Shown here: piece after piece, positions 32,336 through 40,344 of the stretch
How the letters are laid out: the number at the start of each line of letters is the position of its first letter
Numbering within the stretch: position 1 is the stretch's first letter
From: an uncultured Clostridia bacterium
GTDB lineage: Bacteria; Bacillota; Clostridia; Oscillospirales; Acutalibacteraceae
Direction: 5' to 3'
Length of the DNA stretch: 44,396 nucleotides
Assembly (NCBI GenBank): GCA_937895645.1
Contig: CALBKQ010000082.1
Location: forward strand, 1 to 44,396
Notes under the pieces: model-generated
Told to the model about the DNA's origin: nothing
What the model saw: only the letters and a program-made list of their open reading frames with translations
Databases searched by the model: none
Program-made: the position numbers and the translations under genes

Positions 32336-32671
32336 TTACACCTCCGTTGTCTGTCTAACAACCGCCCAAATATAAATTACAGAATCTTTAACAGTAATTT
32401 TTTCGGCACGGTCAATTATATATTTTTTATTTGCGCTATCGTGGATTCTGTAAGTATTGTCAAGTTTTGTAAGGTCGTGATGGTTAGGGCCAATGTAAAG
32501 ATAAACATTGTTTTTGTTGATGCCCAAAGGCGTGTAGCTGCCTTGCTGATACAATTTGTTTTTGTATCGTAATGGTTGAAGAAATGCCTTAAATAAGGGG
32601 GATTGCCAACCATCTGCACCTGAAATATAAACAGTGTTGCCATAGATGTCAAGCATTTTATTTATGTTCAT
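32336..32671 (-). CDS. Phage head-tail joining protein, candidate
   Basis: 111 aa, no membrane segment. NTVYISGADGWQSPLFKAFLQPLRYKNK and the YIGPNHHDL block resemble small beta-barrel head-closure/stopper proteins that occupy this slot in Gram-positive siphophages. RBS GGTGG lies 5 nt before the ATG; the start overlaps the previous stop as ATGA (32668-32671). Role inferred from position between the connector and the neck gene. Confidence 0.5.
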   Translation of the reverse strand: MNINKMLDIYGNTVYISGADGWQSPLFKAFLQPLRYKNKLYQQGSYTPLGINKNNVYLYIGPNHHDLTKLDNTYRIHDSANKKYIIDRAEKITVKDSVIYIWAVVRQTTEV

Positions 32672-33036
32672 ATTTCCACCGCCTTAAATACAAAATCCAC
32701 ATCAGTTAAGTATTCAGATGCCTGAAGTAATGTTTCATCACGAAACTTCACAGCGTTTTCAATGGATGCTGATGAACTTTTGCTCACGGTAACATCACCT
32801 GCTTTGAATGATGAAAAATCGTCATTCCCACTACTTTGTAAAAGAGTGTAGCTATAAAGTGCAATTCCTGCACAAGCGTTGATTACAGCAGGTTCATCTT
32901 CGCTCTTTACATCTTTTAGACGCTTTGAAAGTCTTGCACAGGCTGAAACGCAAAAGGGCATAGCCTTTTTACATTCTTCTGGCGATAACACGCCCGTATC
33001 TTCAAGTACTTGCGAAACTGACCAGACATTTATCAT
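32668..33036 (-). CDS. Phage head-tail connector (gp6-like)
   Basis: 122 aa, mainly alpha-helical: VLEDTGVLSPEECKKAMPFCVSAC, LKDVKSEDEPAVINACAGIALY, then a short beta part (FKAGDVTVSKS). This helical plan with a central alanine-rich helix fits the HK97 gp6 / SPP1 gp15 adaptor that binds under the portal. It directly follows the capsid gene, the usual position. The frame opens with GTG at 33042, but GGTGA sits 6 nt before the ATG at 33036, which I prefer. Confidence 0.65.
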   Translation of the reverse strand: MINVWSVSQVLEDTGVLSPEECKKAMPFCVSACARLSKRLKDVKSEDEPAVINACAGIALYSYTLLQSSGNDDFSSFKAGDVTVSKSSSASIENAVKFRDETLLQASEYLTDVDFVFKAVEI

Positions 33037-33050
33037 TTTCACTCACCAAC

Positions 33051-34055
33051 TTACACATTCATAACTTTTGACGCATCTGCGAAGATTTTTGCAAAACCTG
33101 AAATCTGTGTAATTGCAGCGCGTTCAAGCTGACGGTCAATAAGTTTGTCAAATTCTGTCATAACACCGCCTGCGGTTACCATCTCAAGTGCGCAGCTTTT
33201 ATCAAGACCGATAAGAGTAGCGTTAATATCGTTTGACTTGATAAGTTTAGCACCAAGTGGTGTAATCATTGTGCCTTTACCGTGGAAATTAAGACCTGCT
33301 GGTGCGTCGCGGAATTCAGGCATTGTAAGAAGTTTTGCAGTAATGTCAGGTGACGCAATAAGAGTATTCATTTCATAAGGTGAAAATGAATTCCAGAGTG
33401 TAACCAAATCTTCATAAGTGATTTTGCCATCAGTTGCAGGTGAGATTTCACTGGCTGCATTCTCGTTGCCATCACCATTGATAAGAACATTCACTGCATC
33501 TTTGAACTGTGTACGGGCAATATAAGCACCAATCTGACGAAGTGTGACTGTGAACAAATCAAGACGCTGAAAACGGATTGCCTCATAAGATGCCACAAGC
33601 ATTCTGCCACGCTTTTTAAGTGTAACAAGATTATCTTGTGTATGGACAACTGTTTCAGGAATAGATGCGCCTTCTGCTACATCTTTAAGTTCCTTTTCTT
33701 CATTGGTTGGTACAGATGCGATTGTTCTGTAATCAAGACCGTTAATGTTTGTTCTTGTTGCGATGATAGCGTCAAGATTATTTGCTTCTTCAATACCCTG
33801 ACGCACTGCGCGTGATACATATTCAGGGAAAAGTACAGCAGAATCAGTTGTAGCAAAAAACTTTTCTACTGCGTCACTACCGGCGCCTTTGATTTTAATG
33901 TTAAAACGTTTTAACTGTCGTTCAAATGCGTCAAGATTTTCAAGGGAAGTGCCCTTGTAGTTTTCACTTGGGTCAATTTTTTCAAGTTCAGTAAGAAATC
34001 CCTTACCTGTACCGTAAAGACCTTTGTCGAGTTTAATTGTTTCAAAATTTGCCAT
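33051..34055 (-). CDS. HK97-fold major capsid protein
   Basis: 334 aa. Basic/charged N-terminal arm, then the HK97-type core: AVLFPEYVSRAVRQGIEEANNLDAIIATRTNINGLDYRTIASVP, YEAIRFQRLDLFTVTLRQIGAYIARTQFKDAVNVLINGDG (spine helix), and the P-domain ending GGVMTEFDKLIDRQLERAAITQISGFAKIFADA. The first about 70-100 residues could be a delta domain cleaved by the upstream protease. Strong RBS TAAGGAGG. Everything expected of an intact capsid subunit is present and no frameshift is visible. Confidence 0.88.
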   Translation of the reverse strand: MANFETIKLDKGLYGTGKGFLTELEKIDPSENYKGTSLENLDAFERQLKRFNIKIKGAGSDAVEKFFATTDSAVLFPEYVSRAVRQGIEEANNLDAIIATRTNINGLDYRTIASVPTNEEKELKDVAEGASIPETVVHTQDNLVTLKKRGRMLVASYEAIRFQRLDLFTVTLRQIGAYIARTQFKDAVNVLINGDGNENAASEISPATDGKITYEDLVTLWNSFSPYEMNTLIASPDITAKLLTMPEFRDAPAGLNFHGKGTMITPLGAKLIKSNDINATLIGLDKSCALEMVTAGGVMTEFDKLIDRQLERAAITQISGFAKIFADASKVMNV

Positions 34056-34069
34056 TGTAAAAATCCTCC

Positions 34070-34414
34070 TTAAAATTTGAATTGGCTGTTAGCATTGTCA
34101 TCGTCATTTTCTTCCGTATAAAGCTGACCTGTAATCGGAACAATAGTATTGGCTTTTTTTCTCATAGCCTTTGAAAGTACTTCAAGACTATCAGTTGAAA
34201 GGTTTTTAATCATTTCGTTAACACAATCCTCATTGATTTCAGGAACTGCCAAAGAAAAGTACGATTTGATTTTTGTGCAAAGAGAAAGTCTGAATTTTTC
34301 ACCGTCTGCACTTTTTATTTCAAGATTTTCAATGTAATCGGAAACCTTTTTAAGTTCGTTTTCACTTAAAGTAAGCGATTTTTCCTCTTTAATGGATTTA
34401 AGAATATTTTCCAT
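34070..34414 (-). CDS. Nested scaffold protein from an internal start
   Basis: 114 aa, in the same frame as the C-terminal third of the protease gene. An internal ATG (34414-34412) has AAAAGGAG exactly 6 nt upstream (34421-34428), stronger than most starts in the cassette. The product is helical and charged (LKSIKEEKSLTLSENELKKVSDYIENLE), as expected for a capsid scaffold. Lambda C/Nu3 uses the same nested arrangement. Confidence 0.6.
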   Translation of the reverse strand: MENILKSIKEEKSLTLSENELKKVSDYIENLEIKSADGEKFRLSLCTKIKSYFSLAVPEINEDCVNEMIKNLSTDSLEVLSKAMRKKANTIVPITGQLYTEENDDDNANSQFKF

Positions 34415-35020
34415 AGATTTCTCCTTTTTATAAGATTTTGTAACACCTGCGTTTCTTTGTGCAGGAACAGCCACAAATGACCATTCATAAGCGTCTGTAA
34501 TACCTGTAATCGTTTTATAACAACGCTCACCATTGTATTTTCGACCTGCTATGTGATTACAATGCTTTTCACCACAGATTGAACAAACACGCCCGTCACT
34601 TGCACAACTGATACTGACCTCTTTTTTTATTCCACTTTCAATATCACGGATAAGTGACTCATTTTTCTCACTTTTCGCCATATAACACCACGCTTTTAAG
34701 TAGGTGTAGGGTAATCCGTCGCAAGTTTTTCGTGAGTTATCTGTAATTAACTGCGTTTTGTATGTGCGTGAGTTCTGGTCCTCACTTTTCATACTGTGGT
34801 TGTGAATACCAGTTTTGCCAACAAAAAGTTTTTCAAGTGTTTTAAGGGCGCTTTCATCAAAACGTTCAAAATCACGGTCAATGTCGTTGTCGCAAAGTAT
34901 TACGCTGAAACAGAAAACATCATCTTTTGTGAGAGTTTTAAGAGTATACTTATTGATAAGAGTCACATCTTCATCTGTAGGCATACCGACTTCATTTTTT
35001 GACTGATAACATTTAATCAT
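34070..35020 (-). CDS. Prohead protease with C-terminal scaffold region
   Basis: 316 aa. Residues about 25-190 form an HK97 prohead-protease-like domain with GIHNHSMKS (His73/His75 candidates) and VSISCAS (Ser136/Ser138 candidates), ending EWSFVAVPAQRNAGVTKSY as in phage proteases of this type. A Cys/His knuckle CSICGEKHCNH (146-156) is inserted near the active serine and may bind zinc. From about 203 on the sequence becomes helical scaffold and has its own internal start. The ATG overlaps the portal stop (ATGA), RBS GGGAGGTGA. Confidence 0.8.
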   Translation of the reverse strand: MIKCYQSKNEVGMPTDEDVTLINKYTLKTLTKDDVFCFSVILCDNDIDRDFERFDESALKTLEKLFVGKTGIHNHSMKSEDQNSRTYKTQLITDNSRKTCDGLPYTYLKAWCYMAKSEKNESLIRDIESGIKKEVSISCASDGRVCSICGEKHCNHIAGRKYNGERCYKTITGITDAYEWSFVAVPAQRNAGVTKSYKKEKSMENILKSIKEEKSLTLSENELKKVSDYIENLEIKSADGEKFRLSLCTKIKSYFSLAVPEINEDCVNEMIKNLSTDSLEVLSKAMRKKANTIVPITGQLYTEENDDDNANSQFKF

Positions 35021-36147
35021 TTACTGTCACCTCCCAAAAGTGATTTTGCCTGTGCAGAATATAGTTCTGCTTTTGCCTGTTCAACTGCATCCTGTAATGT
35101 GATTTCATCCCATATCACTTGCACTCCGTCGCTATTGCCACAAAGACGCAAGAAAATATTGCAGATTTTCTCAATAACGGGTGTGAGAATTCGTCTGTAT
35201 GCAGTAAGTTCAGTTGTAAGGGCATCTGCTTGTTGTGATGACATTCTTTCAGTAGTACTCCAACTAAGCCCCAACATAAATGGTGGAACACCGAGTTTAG
35301 CAACAATCTGTTCAAGCATTTGTTTAACGGGGATTTCGCTGTCAAGCACCTGATTATCTGCGCCGATTACTTTAATCTGCACATCGCCAACTGCAACAAA
35401 ATCCTTGACGCTGTTTTTGTCCATGGCATTTGCCCACTCATTAGCAATCTGTGTTGCTCTCTCTTTGGCATAAGCACGGTCAAGCATATCAGAGCCAGGG
35501 TTGTATGTAACTGCATATCGAAGATTACCTGCACGTTCCCAATTCTGCCCGATAGACTCATAAATCTTAACAAGAATTGATGCTACAAAAGGAAGTCCCT
35601 TAAGAATAGAATTACCCGTAATACTACCAGCTTCTGGGTTAAGCGCTGAATACATAACAAGTTCTTGAAATTTTACAGGGGTGCAGTCACTGTCAGGTCT
35701 GCAAATAAGAACTTCGTTGAAGTTTTTATGATTTCTTTTAAGACATATATTGCGGATTGGCACATTGTAAAGAGAGTTAATATTGTTACCGTCCGTTACA
35801 ATTTCACCTGCAGATGTACCGTAAGTGAGCAACTGTTCAAAATAAATATCAATAAACTGTTGAAGTCCTTTGCCAGTACCACCAACATTTATGTTGCGTA
35901 TAAAATCTTCAAGTTGTGTCTGATTTCTGCCATTATTGGTTTTTACAGTAAATCCTCCTGTAAGACGAATAATTTTGTAAATTGCTGTATCAATCACAGG
36001 AATTGCTTCTCTTAACATTCTGTAAAGTTCAGGGTTGCAGATACAAGCAGGTGAGTAACTGCCCAATAGGTCAAAAGCGTGTTGGTTTGAAGTTTGTGGA
36101 GAAGAAGTGCAGACCTTTTTCTTTGCCATTTTTGAAAATATTGACAA
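35017..36147 (-). CDS. Phage portal protein
   Basis: 376 aa. Twelve-subunit ring through which DNA enters the capsid. Recognised by AIPVIDTAIYKIIRLTGGFTV near residue 50, the helical stem area and the C-terminal VPPFMLGLSW...RRILTPVIEKICNIFLRLCG, common to siphophage portals; slightly shorter than typical (400-450). Starts with TTG at 36147 (AAAGGAG, 9-nt spacing); the in-frame ATG at 36129 is too far from that RBS. It lies between terminase and protease as in a standard head module. Confidence 0.88.
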   Translation of the reverse strand: MSIFSKMAKKKVCTSSPQTSNQHAFDLLGSYSPACICNPELYRMLREAIPVIDTAIYKIIRLTGGFTVKTNNGRNQTQLEDFIRNINVGGTGKGLQQFIDIYFEQLLTYGTSAGEIVTDGNNINSLYNVPIRNICLKRNHKNFNEVLICRPDSDCTPVKFQELVMYSALNPEAGSITGNSILKGLPFVASILVKIYESIGQNWERAGNLRYAVTYNPGSDMLDRAYAKERATQIANEWANAMDKNSVKDFVAVGDVQIKVIGADNQVLDSEIPVKQMLEQIVAKLGVPPFMLGLSWSTTERMSSQQADALTTELTAYRRILTPVIEKICNIFLRLCGNSDGVQVIWDEITLQDAVEQAKAELYSAQAKSLLGGDSK

Positions 36148-36166
36148 ACTTGTTTTCTCCTTTCAT

Positions 36167-37429
36167 TTAGTTTCTTTCAACGGATAAGGCAAAGCCAAGT
36201 CCGTCAGTTTGTTCAAGAGCAGTAGCCACAAAATAACGAATATCGTCCATTGCGTGGTCATACTCTTTTCGTGGGGCATCGTGTACCCCGTTTGTATCCC
36301 ATCGATACATTCCGAACTCGCGGATTGTATCAACACAGGAATTGCCAATTAAAATTTCTTTGCATTTCAGTTTTTCGCTGACTTTTCGTATTCCGTCTGC
36401 CACATTGTTTTTTGCGGGGATTACGCGAAATTTACCTTCGCGACGAATACACTCCATAAAGGAGGCGGCAGAGGGGTCAACTATCACCGCTTCAATTCTT
36501 TTGTCACCTGCAAGAGTAACTAATTCATCATAGTACTCTCTGTCGGTCATCTGAAAGCCTTTTGCTTTTGAATCGTGATAGAATTCCCTTATTCTGTACC
36601 ATACGCCTTTATAAAATCCCCACAAGCCGAATGAGGCAGGGTTAACGGTACCGTAGTCACAAGAAATATAATACTGACTGCAATTTTTAGGGAGAGTATC
36701 TGTAATGTGTTCTTTTTCATTGAAAAAGGGGTAAACAAGACCGTCAACTGCTACCCATTTTCCAAGCACAAATCTTTCATAAAAAGCACCTGAATACAAG
36801 GTTTTGTAACGGTCCCGTATTTCTGTTGAAAGTGATGGATTGTCCTCCATAAGAAAGTGAAGATAAAGACAGTTTTTCTCACTTGCTTTCTTAATCCATT
36901 CAGTATGAAACCAATGACGGGGATTTTCAGGGTTGCAGTTAAACCATAGTTTAGAACCTGTTACAGAGCATCTTGCCATTGCCTGTTCAACAAATGAACG
37001 TGGCATAAGTGCTACCTCGTCAAGTAAAATTCCACAAAGTGTCATACCTTGAATAAGTGACGCAGAGGATTCATCACGACCACCGAAAAGGTAAAATCTG
37101 TTAACTTTGTTACCATTTGATATTTCAATAACATTACTGCTTTTTCTGTCTTTTACAGTAAATCCCATTTGGCAAAGTAACGGTAGTAGGGGAGTAACTA
37201 CGTTACGACGAAGGGAAGTAATTGTTTTACCACAAAGCGCAAACGAGCAATCAGAAAATCGGTAAAAAGCCCAAAGAATGAACGAAATTGACATACAAAC
37301 AGTTTTGCCACTTCTTACAGCGCCGTCACAGATAATAGCGTCATAATCCTTATACGGACTATTTTTACACCACCAGTTAAGCACAATAAGTTGTTTTTCT
37401 GAAAATTCACGAAACTTAATGTCAGCCAT
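36167..37429 (-). CDS. terL: Terminase large subunit
   Basis: 420 aa packaging motor. ATPase Walker A GAVRSGKT (36-43), Walker B ILLDEV (about 134-139), coupling motif area LWFNCNPENPRHWFH, and the RNase H-like nuclease with CDYGTVNPASFGLWG and AVIVDPSAAS, as in Terminase_3/PBSX-type enzymes. An open frame extends upstream to 37624 but lies wholly inside terS; the ATG at 37429, overlapping the terS stop by 8 nt, gives a normal length. All catalytic motifs look intact. Confidence 0.93.
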   Translation of the reverse strand: MADIKFREFSEKQLIVLNWWCKNSPYKDYDAIICDGAVRSGKTVCMSISFILWAFYRFSDCSFALCGKTITSLRRNVVTPLLPLLCQMGFTVKDRKSSNVIEISNGNKVNRFYLFGGRDESSASLIQGMTLCGILLDEVALMPRSFVEQAMARCSVTGSKLWFNCNPENPRHWFHTEWIKKASEKNCLYLHFLMEDNPSLSTEIRDRYKTLYSGAFYERFVLGKWVAVDGLVYPFFNEKEHITDTLPKNCSQYYISCDYGTVNPASFGLWGFYKGVWYRIREFYHDSKAKGFQMTDREYYDELVTLAGDKRIEAVIVDPSAASFMECIRREGKFRVIPAKNNVADGIRKVSEKLKCKEILIGNSCVDTIREFGMYRWDTNGVHDAPRKEYDHAMDDIRYFVATALEQTDGLGFALSVERN

Positions 37430-37913
37430 TATCTTCACTCTCCGTAAGTTTTCCTGCACTTCTTTCAAGAGCCTCATAGAAAGATAAAGTGCCGGTTTTT
37501 TTACCGTTTTGTGATAATTCAGAAAGTTTTTCAAGGGCTTTAAGTCTGTCAAAAAACTTGATTTCCATACCTTTTCCGCAAGTGAACTTAATTTCTGCCA
37601 CATTGAATAAATCAAGTGAATCAATGTCGGGGGAAGTATTTTGATTTGCAGAAAGAATAAGTTTCACCGCATCTGCACAAGAGCCGAAAGCAAGGCGTTC
37701 TAGACCTGCTGACACAAGGCTTTCATCAACAAGGTTTTCTTTTTCTAACTCTGTGATTTTCTGGCGGATTTCTTTTTTAGATAACAGACTTATTGCACGG
37801 TATTCGGGTAAGATTTCATATCCTGCCCTAATTGCTGCTTCTTTTGGATTCCGTAGTCGTACATATATACGACAAAAATCCAACTCTTTTTTTGTAAGTT
37901 TTCGTTCGTTCAT
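37422..37913 (-). CDS. terS: Terminase small subunit
   Basis: 163 aa. N-terminal helix-turn-helix LTKKELDFCRIYVRLRNPKEAAIRAGYE is the Terminase_2 DNA-recognition domain, followed by a helical oligomerisation region (KKEIRQKITELEKENLVDESLV) and a tail. It would recognise the packaging start site (pac/cos). RBS AAGGAG lies 7 nt before the ATG. It is the first gene of the cassette; no convincing promoter is seen in the 230 bp upstream, and a terminator lies just ahead of it. Confidence 0.88.
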   Translation of the reverse strand: MNERKLTKKELDFCRIYVRLRNPKEAAIRAGYEILPEYRAISLLSKKEIRQKITELEKENLVDESLVSAGLERLAFGSCADAVKLILSANQNTSPDIDSLDLFNVAEIKFTCGKGMEIKFFDRLKALEKLSELSQNGKKTGTLSFYEALERSAGKLTESEDNG

Positions 37914-37969
37914 TTTTTACTCCTTTCCGAAGAGCTTCAAAAAATACTCTCCATAAATAGTCCCAAAAA

Positions 37970-37998
37970 TAAAAAACGTCCCGCAATTTGTGGGACGA
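37970..37998 (-). terminator. Minus-strand terminator upstream of terS
   Basis: Perfect arms CGTCCC (37978-37983) and GGGACG (37993-37998), followed on the minus strand by TTTTTTATTTTT. It lies before, not after, the phage cassette and would stop transcripts entering it. Confidence 0.75.
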
Positions 37999-38056
37999 TT
38001 TCTGAAAATTGCCGATTTGTTTACAAAAAGTTCATAATTAAGGGCAAAAATCGGGG

Positions 38057-38084
38057 TTGACTTATATAAAAAAGAGTATATAAT
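38057..38084 (+). promoter_or_regulatory. Promoter of the marR-ABC operon
   Basis: TTGACT (38057-38062), 16-nt spacer, TATAAT (38079-38084). Confidence 0.7.
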
Positions 38085-38091
38085 AAAAAAC

Positions 38092-38125
38092 AGTTAATCG
38101 GTTAATTATTAAACGGTTAATTAAT
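38092..38125 (+). promoter_or_regulatory. Probable MarR operator
   Basis: GTTAATCGGTTAATTA and then CGGTTAATTA again (CGGTTAATTA at 38099-38108 and 38114-38123). TTAA-based half sites repeat just downstream of the -10, a common MarR autorepression layout. Confidence 0.5.
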
Positions 38126-38144
38126 TTGAATAGGTAGTGAAAAG

Positions 38145-38594
38145 ATGATAGAAAAAGTAAAAAAAATAAATGATGCTTTTCATCGTTATCATTGTAGTCA
38201 CAGAAATATTATTGATGCAAGATTTCGTGAAAGGGGCATATATTTTGGGCAACCACCAATACTTAAATATTTAAGTGACCATAATGACGCAACGCAAAAA
38301 GAAATTGCAGAATTTTTGCATATTTCACCACCGTCTGTGGCAACATCACTTAAAAGAATGGAAGAATCAGGTCTTGTTGTGCGACTGGAAAATAAAAAAG
38401 ATGCACGAAGAAACACTGTAAAACTTACAAAAAAAGGAAAAGAACTTTTTCTGTTTGCCGAAAATACTTTTATGCGTATTGATGATATTGCGTATAAGGG
38501 TTTTACAGAAGAAGAGATGGATTTAATGGTAACATTCCTTGAAAGAATGAATAATAATTTAACTGATTTTGTAAAGGAGGATGAAAATGTTTAA
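38145..38594 (+). CDS. MarR-family transcriptional regulator
   Basis: 149-aa dimeric winged-helix regulator. QPPILKYLSDHNDATQKEIAEFLHISPPSVATSLKRMEESGLVVRLENKKDARRNTVKLTKKGKELF covers the helix-turn-helix and the wing with the DxRR signature. It probably represses its own operon through the TTAA repeats upstream and is relieved by a substrate of the ABC exporter encoded next. Its stop overlaps the start of that gene by 8 nt. Confidence 0.92.
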   Translation: MIEKVKKINDAFHRYHCSHRNIIDARFRERGIYFGQPPILKYLSDHNDATQKEIAEFLHISPPSVATSLKRMEESGLVVRLENKKDARRNTVKLTKKGKELFLFAENTFMRIDDIAYKGFTEEEMDLMVTFLERMNNNLTDFVKEDENV

Positions 38595-40344
38595 GTTGTT
38601 GAAATACGCTAAAAAGTATATAATCCCTGCAATAATTTCTCCGATTTTTATGGTGGGTGAAGTTATACTTGAACTTATGATTCCTCTCGTAATGGCAGAG
38701 ATTGTGAATCTTATTCAGTCAGATGGCTTTGGTGATGAAAGCCTTAACCAGATGTTAAGATACGGTATTCGTATGCTCATATACGCATTAGGTTCACTTT
38801 GTTGTGGCACAATAGCAGCACGTGCTGCCGCAGTTGCAGGTATGGGATTTGGTGCAAAACTCCGTGAAAATATGATGGATAAAATTCAGACATTCTCATT
38901 TTCAAATATTGACAGATTTTCAACTGCCTCACTTATTACCCGTCTCACAACTGATGTAAACAGTGTGCAGAATACGTTTGTTATGATGATTAGAATGCTT
39001 TTCCGCTCACCTGTTCAGTTTGTGGTGGCACTTGTGTTTACAATAAGAATGAGCAAAGAGATTTCGTCAGCATTTCTTGTGTCACTTCCTCTTATTATGC
39101 TTATACTTGTAATTTTTGCTCCGATAGCAATGAAACGATTTAAGAAATTACTTGAAATGTTTGATGGCTTTAACGCATCTATTCAGGAAAACCTTACTAA
39201 CATAAGAGTTGTTAAAGCTTTTGTCCGTTCTGATTATGAGAAAGATAAATTCAAAAAGGCAAACGATAATCTTCTTAATGCGGCATTACACGCAGAAAAA
39301 CTTATGATATTGGGTCAGCCTACATTTATGATGATTATGTATGGCACAATCCTTTCAATTCTTTATATTGCAGCAAAATGTATTTCGGCAGAAACTCTCA
39401 ATATAGGCGACTTTACTGCTGTTTACACTTATGCAATGCAGATTTTAATGAGTTTCTTGATGGTTATTTTTCTTATTATGCAATTCTTTATGTCACAGGC
39501 AAGTGCAAAGCGTATAAATGAGGTTATCAATGAAATTCCTGATATAAGAGATGACACCGCTACAGAAACAACAGTAAAAGATGGCTCTATTGAATTTAAG
39601 AATGTGTCATTCAAATATAATGGTGCTAATAATCCTGTAATCAAAAACGCCGATTTCAGAATTGAAAGTGGTGAAATGGTTGGTATTATCGGTGCAACTG
39701 GTAGTGCAAAAACAACTCTTGTACAGTTAATCCCAAGACTTTATGATGTAACTGACGGTCAAGTGACAGTTGGTGGGGTTGACGTTAAAGATTACAAAAT
39801 CCACGCTCTTCGTGAAGAAGTAAGTATGGTATTACAGAAAAATGTGCTTTTTTCAGGCTCTATCGCAGAAAATCTTCGTTGGGGTAACAAAAATGCAACT
39901 GATGAAGAATTAGTTGAGGCTTGTAAAATTGCAGATGCACATTCATTCATTTCTTCTTTCCCTGATGGATATAATACTGATTTGAGTCAAGGCGGCTCAA
40001 ATGTTTCGGGTGGACAAAAGCAAAGACTTTGTATTGCCCGTGCAATTCTTAAAAAGCCGAAAATTCTTATTCTTGACGACTCAACAAGCGCAGTTGATAC
40101 ATTTACAGATTCAAAAATCCGTAAAGGACTTCGCGAGTGTATTCCAGATACAACAAAAATCATTATCGCACAACGAATTTCATCAGTTGAAGATTGCGAT
40201 AAGATTATTATTCTTGAAAATGGTGGAATTAACGACATAGGCACTCACTACGAGTTGTTAGAGCGTAATGAAATCTATAAAGATATTTATGAATCGCAAC
40301 AAAAAGGCGGAGACGATTTCGATTTGCAAGGAGGTGGTAACTGA
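38587..40344 (+). CDS. ABC exporter half-transporter with degenerate ATP site
   Basis: 585 aa: six-helix membrane domain (about 10-310) then an ATPase domain. Walker A is GATGSAKTT (from residue 369; Ala replaces the usual Gly before Lys), the signature VSGGQ (473-477) is normal, but the Walker B is LILDDST with Asp at 498 instead of the catalytic Glu, and the H-loop is AQRIS with Gln at 529 instead of His. This is the degenerate half of a heterodimeric exporter of the TM287/288 or BmrCD kind. ATG 38587 is chosen because GGAGG is 6 nt upstream; the ATG at 38581 abuts it. Likely exports a drug, peptide or lipid-like compound. Confidence 0.9.
   Translation: MFKLLKYAKKYIIPAIISPIFMVGEVILELMIPLVMAEIVNLIQSDGFGDESLNQMLRYGIRMLIYALGSLCCGTIAARAAAVAGMGFGAKLRENMMDKIQTFSFSNIDRFSTASLITRLTTDVNSVQNTFVMMIRMLFRSPVQFVVALVFTIRMSKEISSAFLVSLPLIMLILVIFAPIAMKRFKKLLEMFDGFNASIQENLTNIRVVKAFVRSDYEKDKFKKANDNLLNAALHAEKLMILGQPTFMMIMYGTILSILYIAAKCISAETLNIGDFTAVYTYAMQILMSFLMVIFLIMQFFMSQASAKRINEVINEIPDIRDDTATETTVKDGSIEFKNVSFKYNGANNPVIKNADFRIESGEMVGIIGATGSAKTTLVQLIPRLYDVTDGQVTVGGVDVKDYKIHALREEVSMVLQKNVLFSGSIAENLRWGNKNATDEELVEACKIADAHSFISSFPDGYNTDLSQGGSNVSGGQKQRLCIARAILKKPKILILDDSTSAVDTFTDSKIRKGLRECIPDTTKIIIAQRISSVEDCDKIIILENGGINDIGTHYELLERNEIYKDIYESQQKGGDDFDLQGGGN

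Noticed and set aside
37430..37624. Longer terL start at 37624
   Set aside because: The added 65 residues lie entirely within terS in another frame and do not resemble terminase; the ATG at 37429 overlaps the terS stop in a typical way.
31903..37913. Complete prophage
   Set aside because: No integrase, repressor, replication, tail or lysis gene, and no flanking direct repeat of notable length was found.
39691..40180. Broken ABC transporter gene because of the altered Walker B and H-loop
   Set aside because: These changes are the regular signature of the degenerate half in heterodimeric exporters, and the partner gene has the complementary LSQGQ change.
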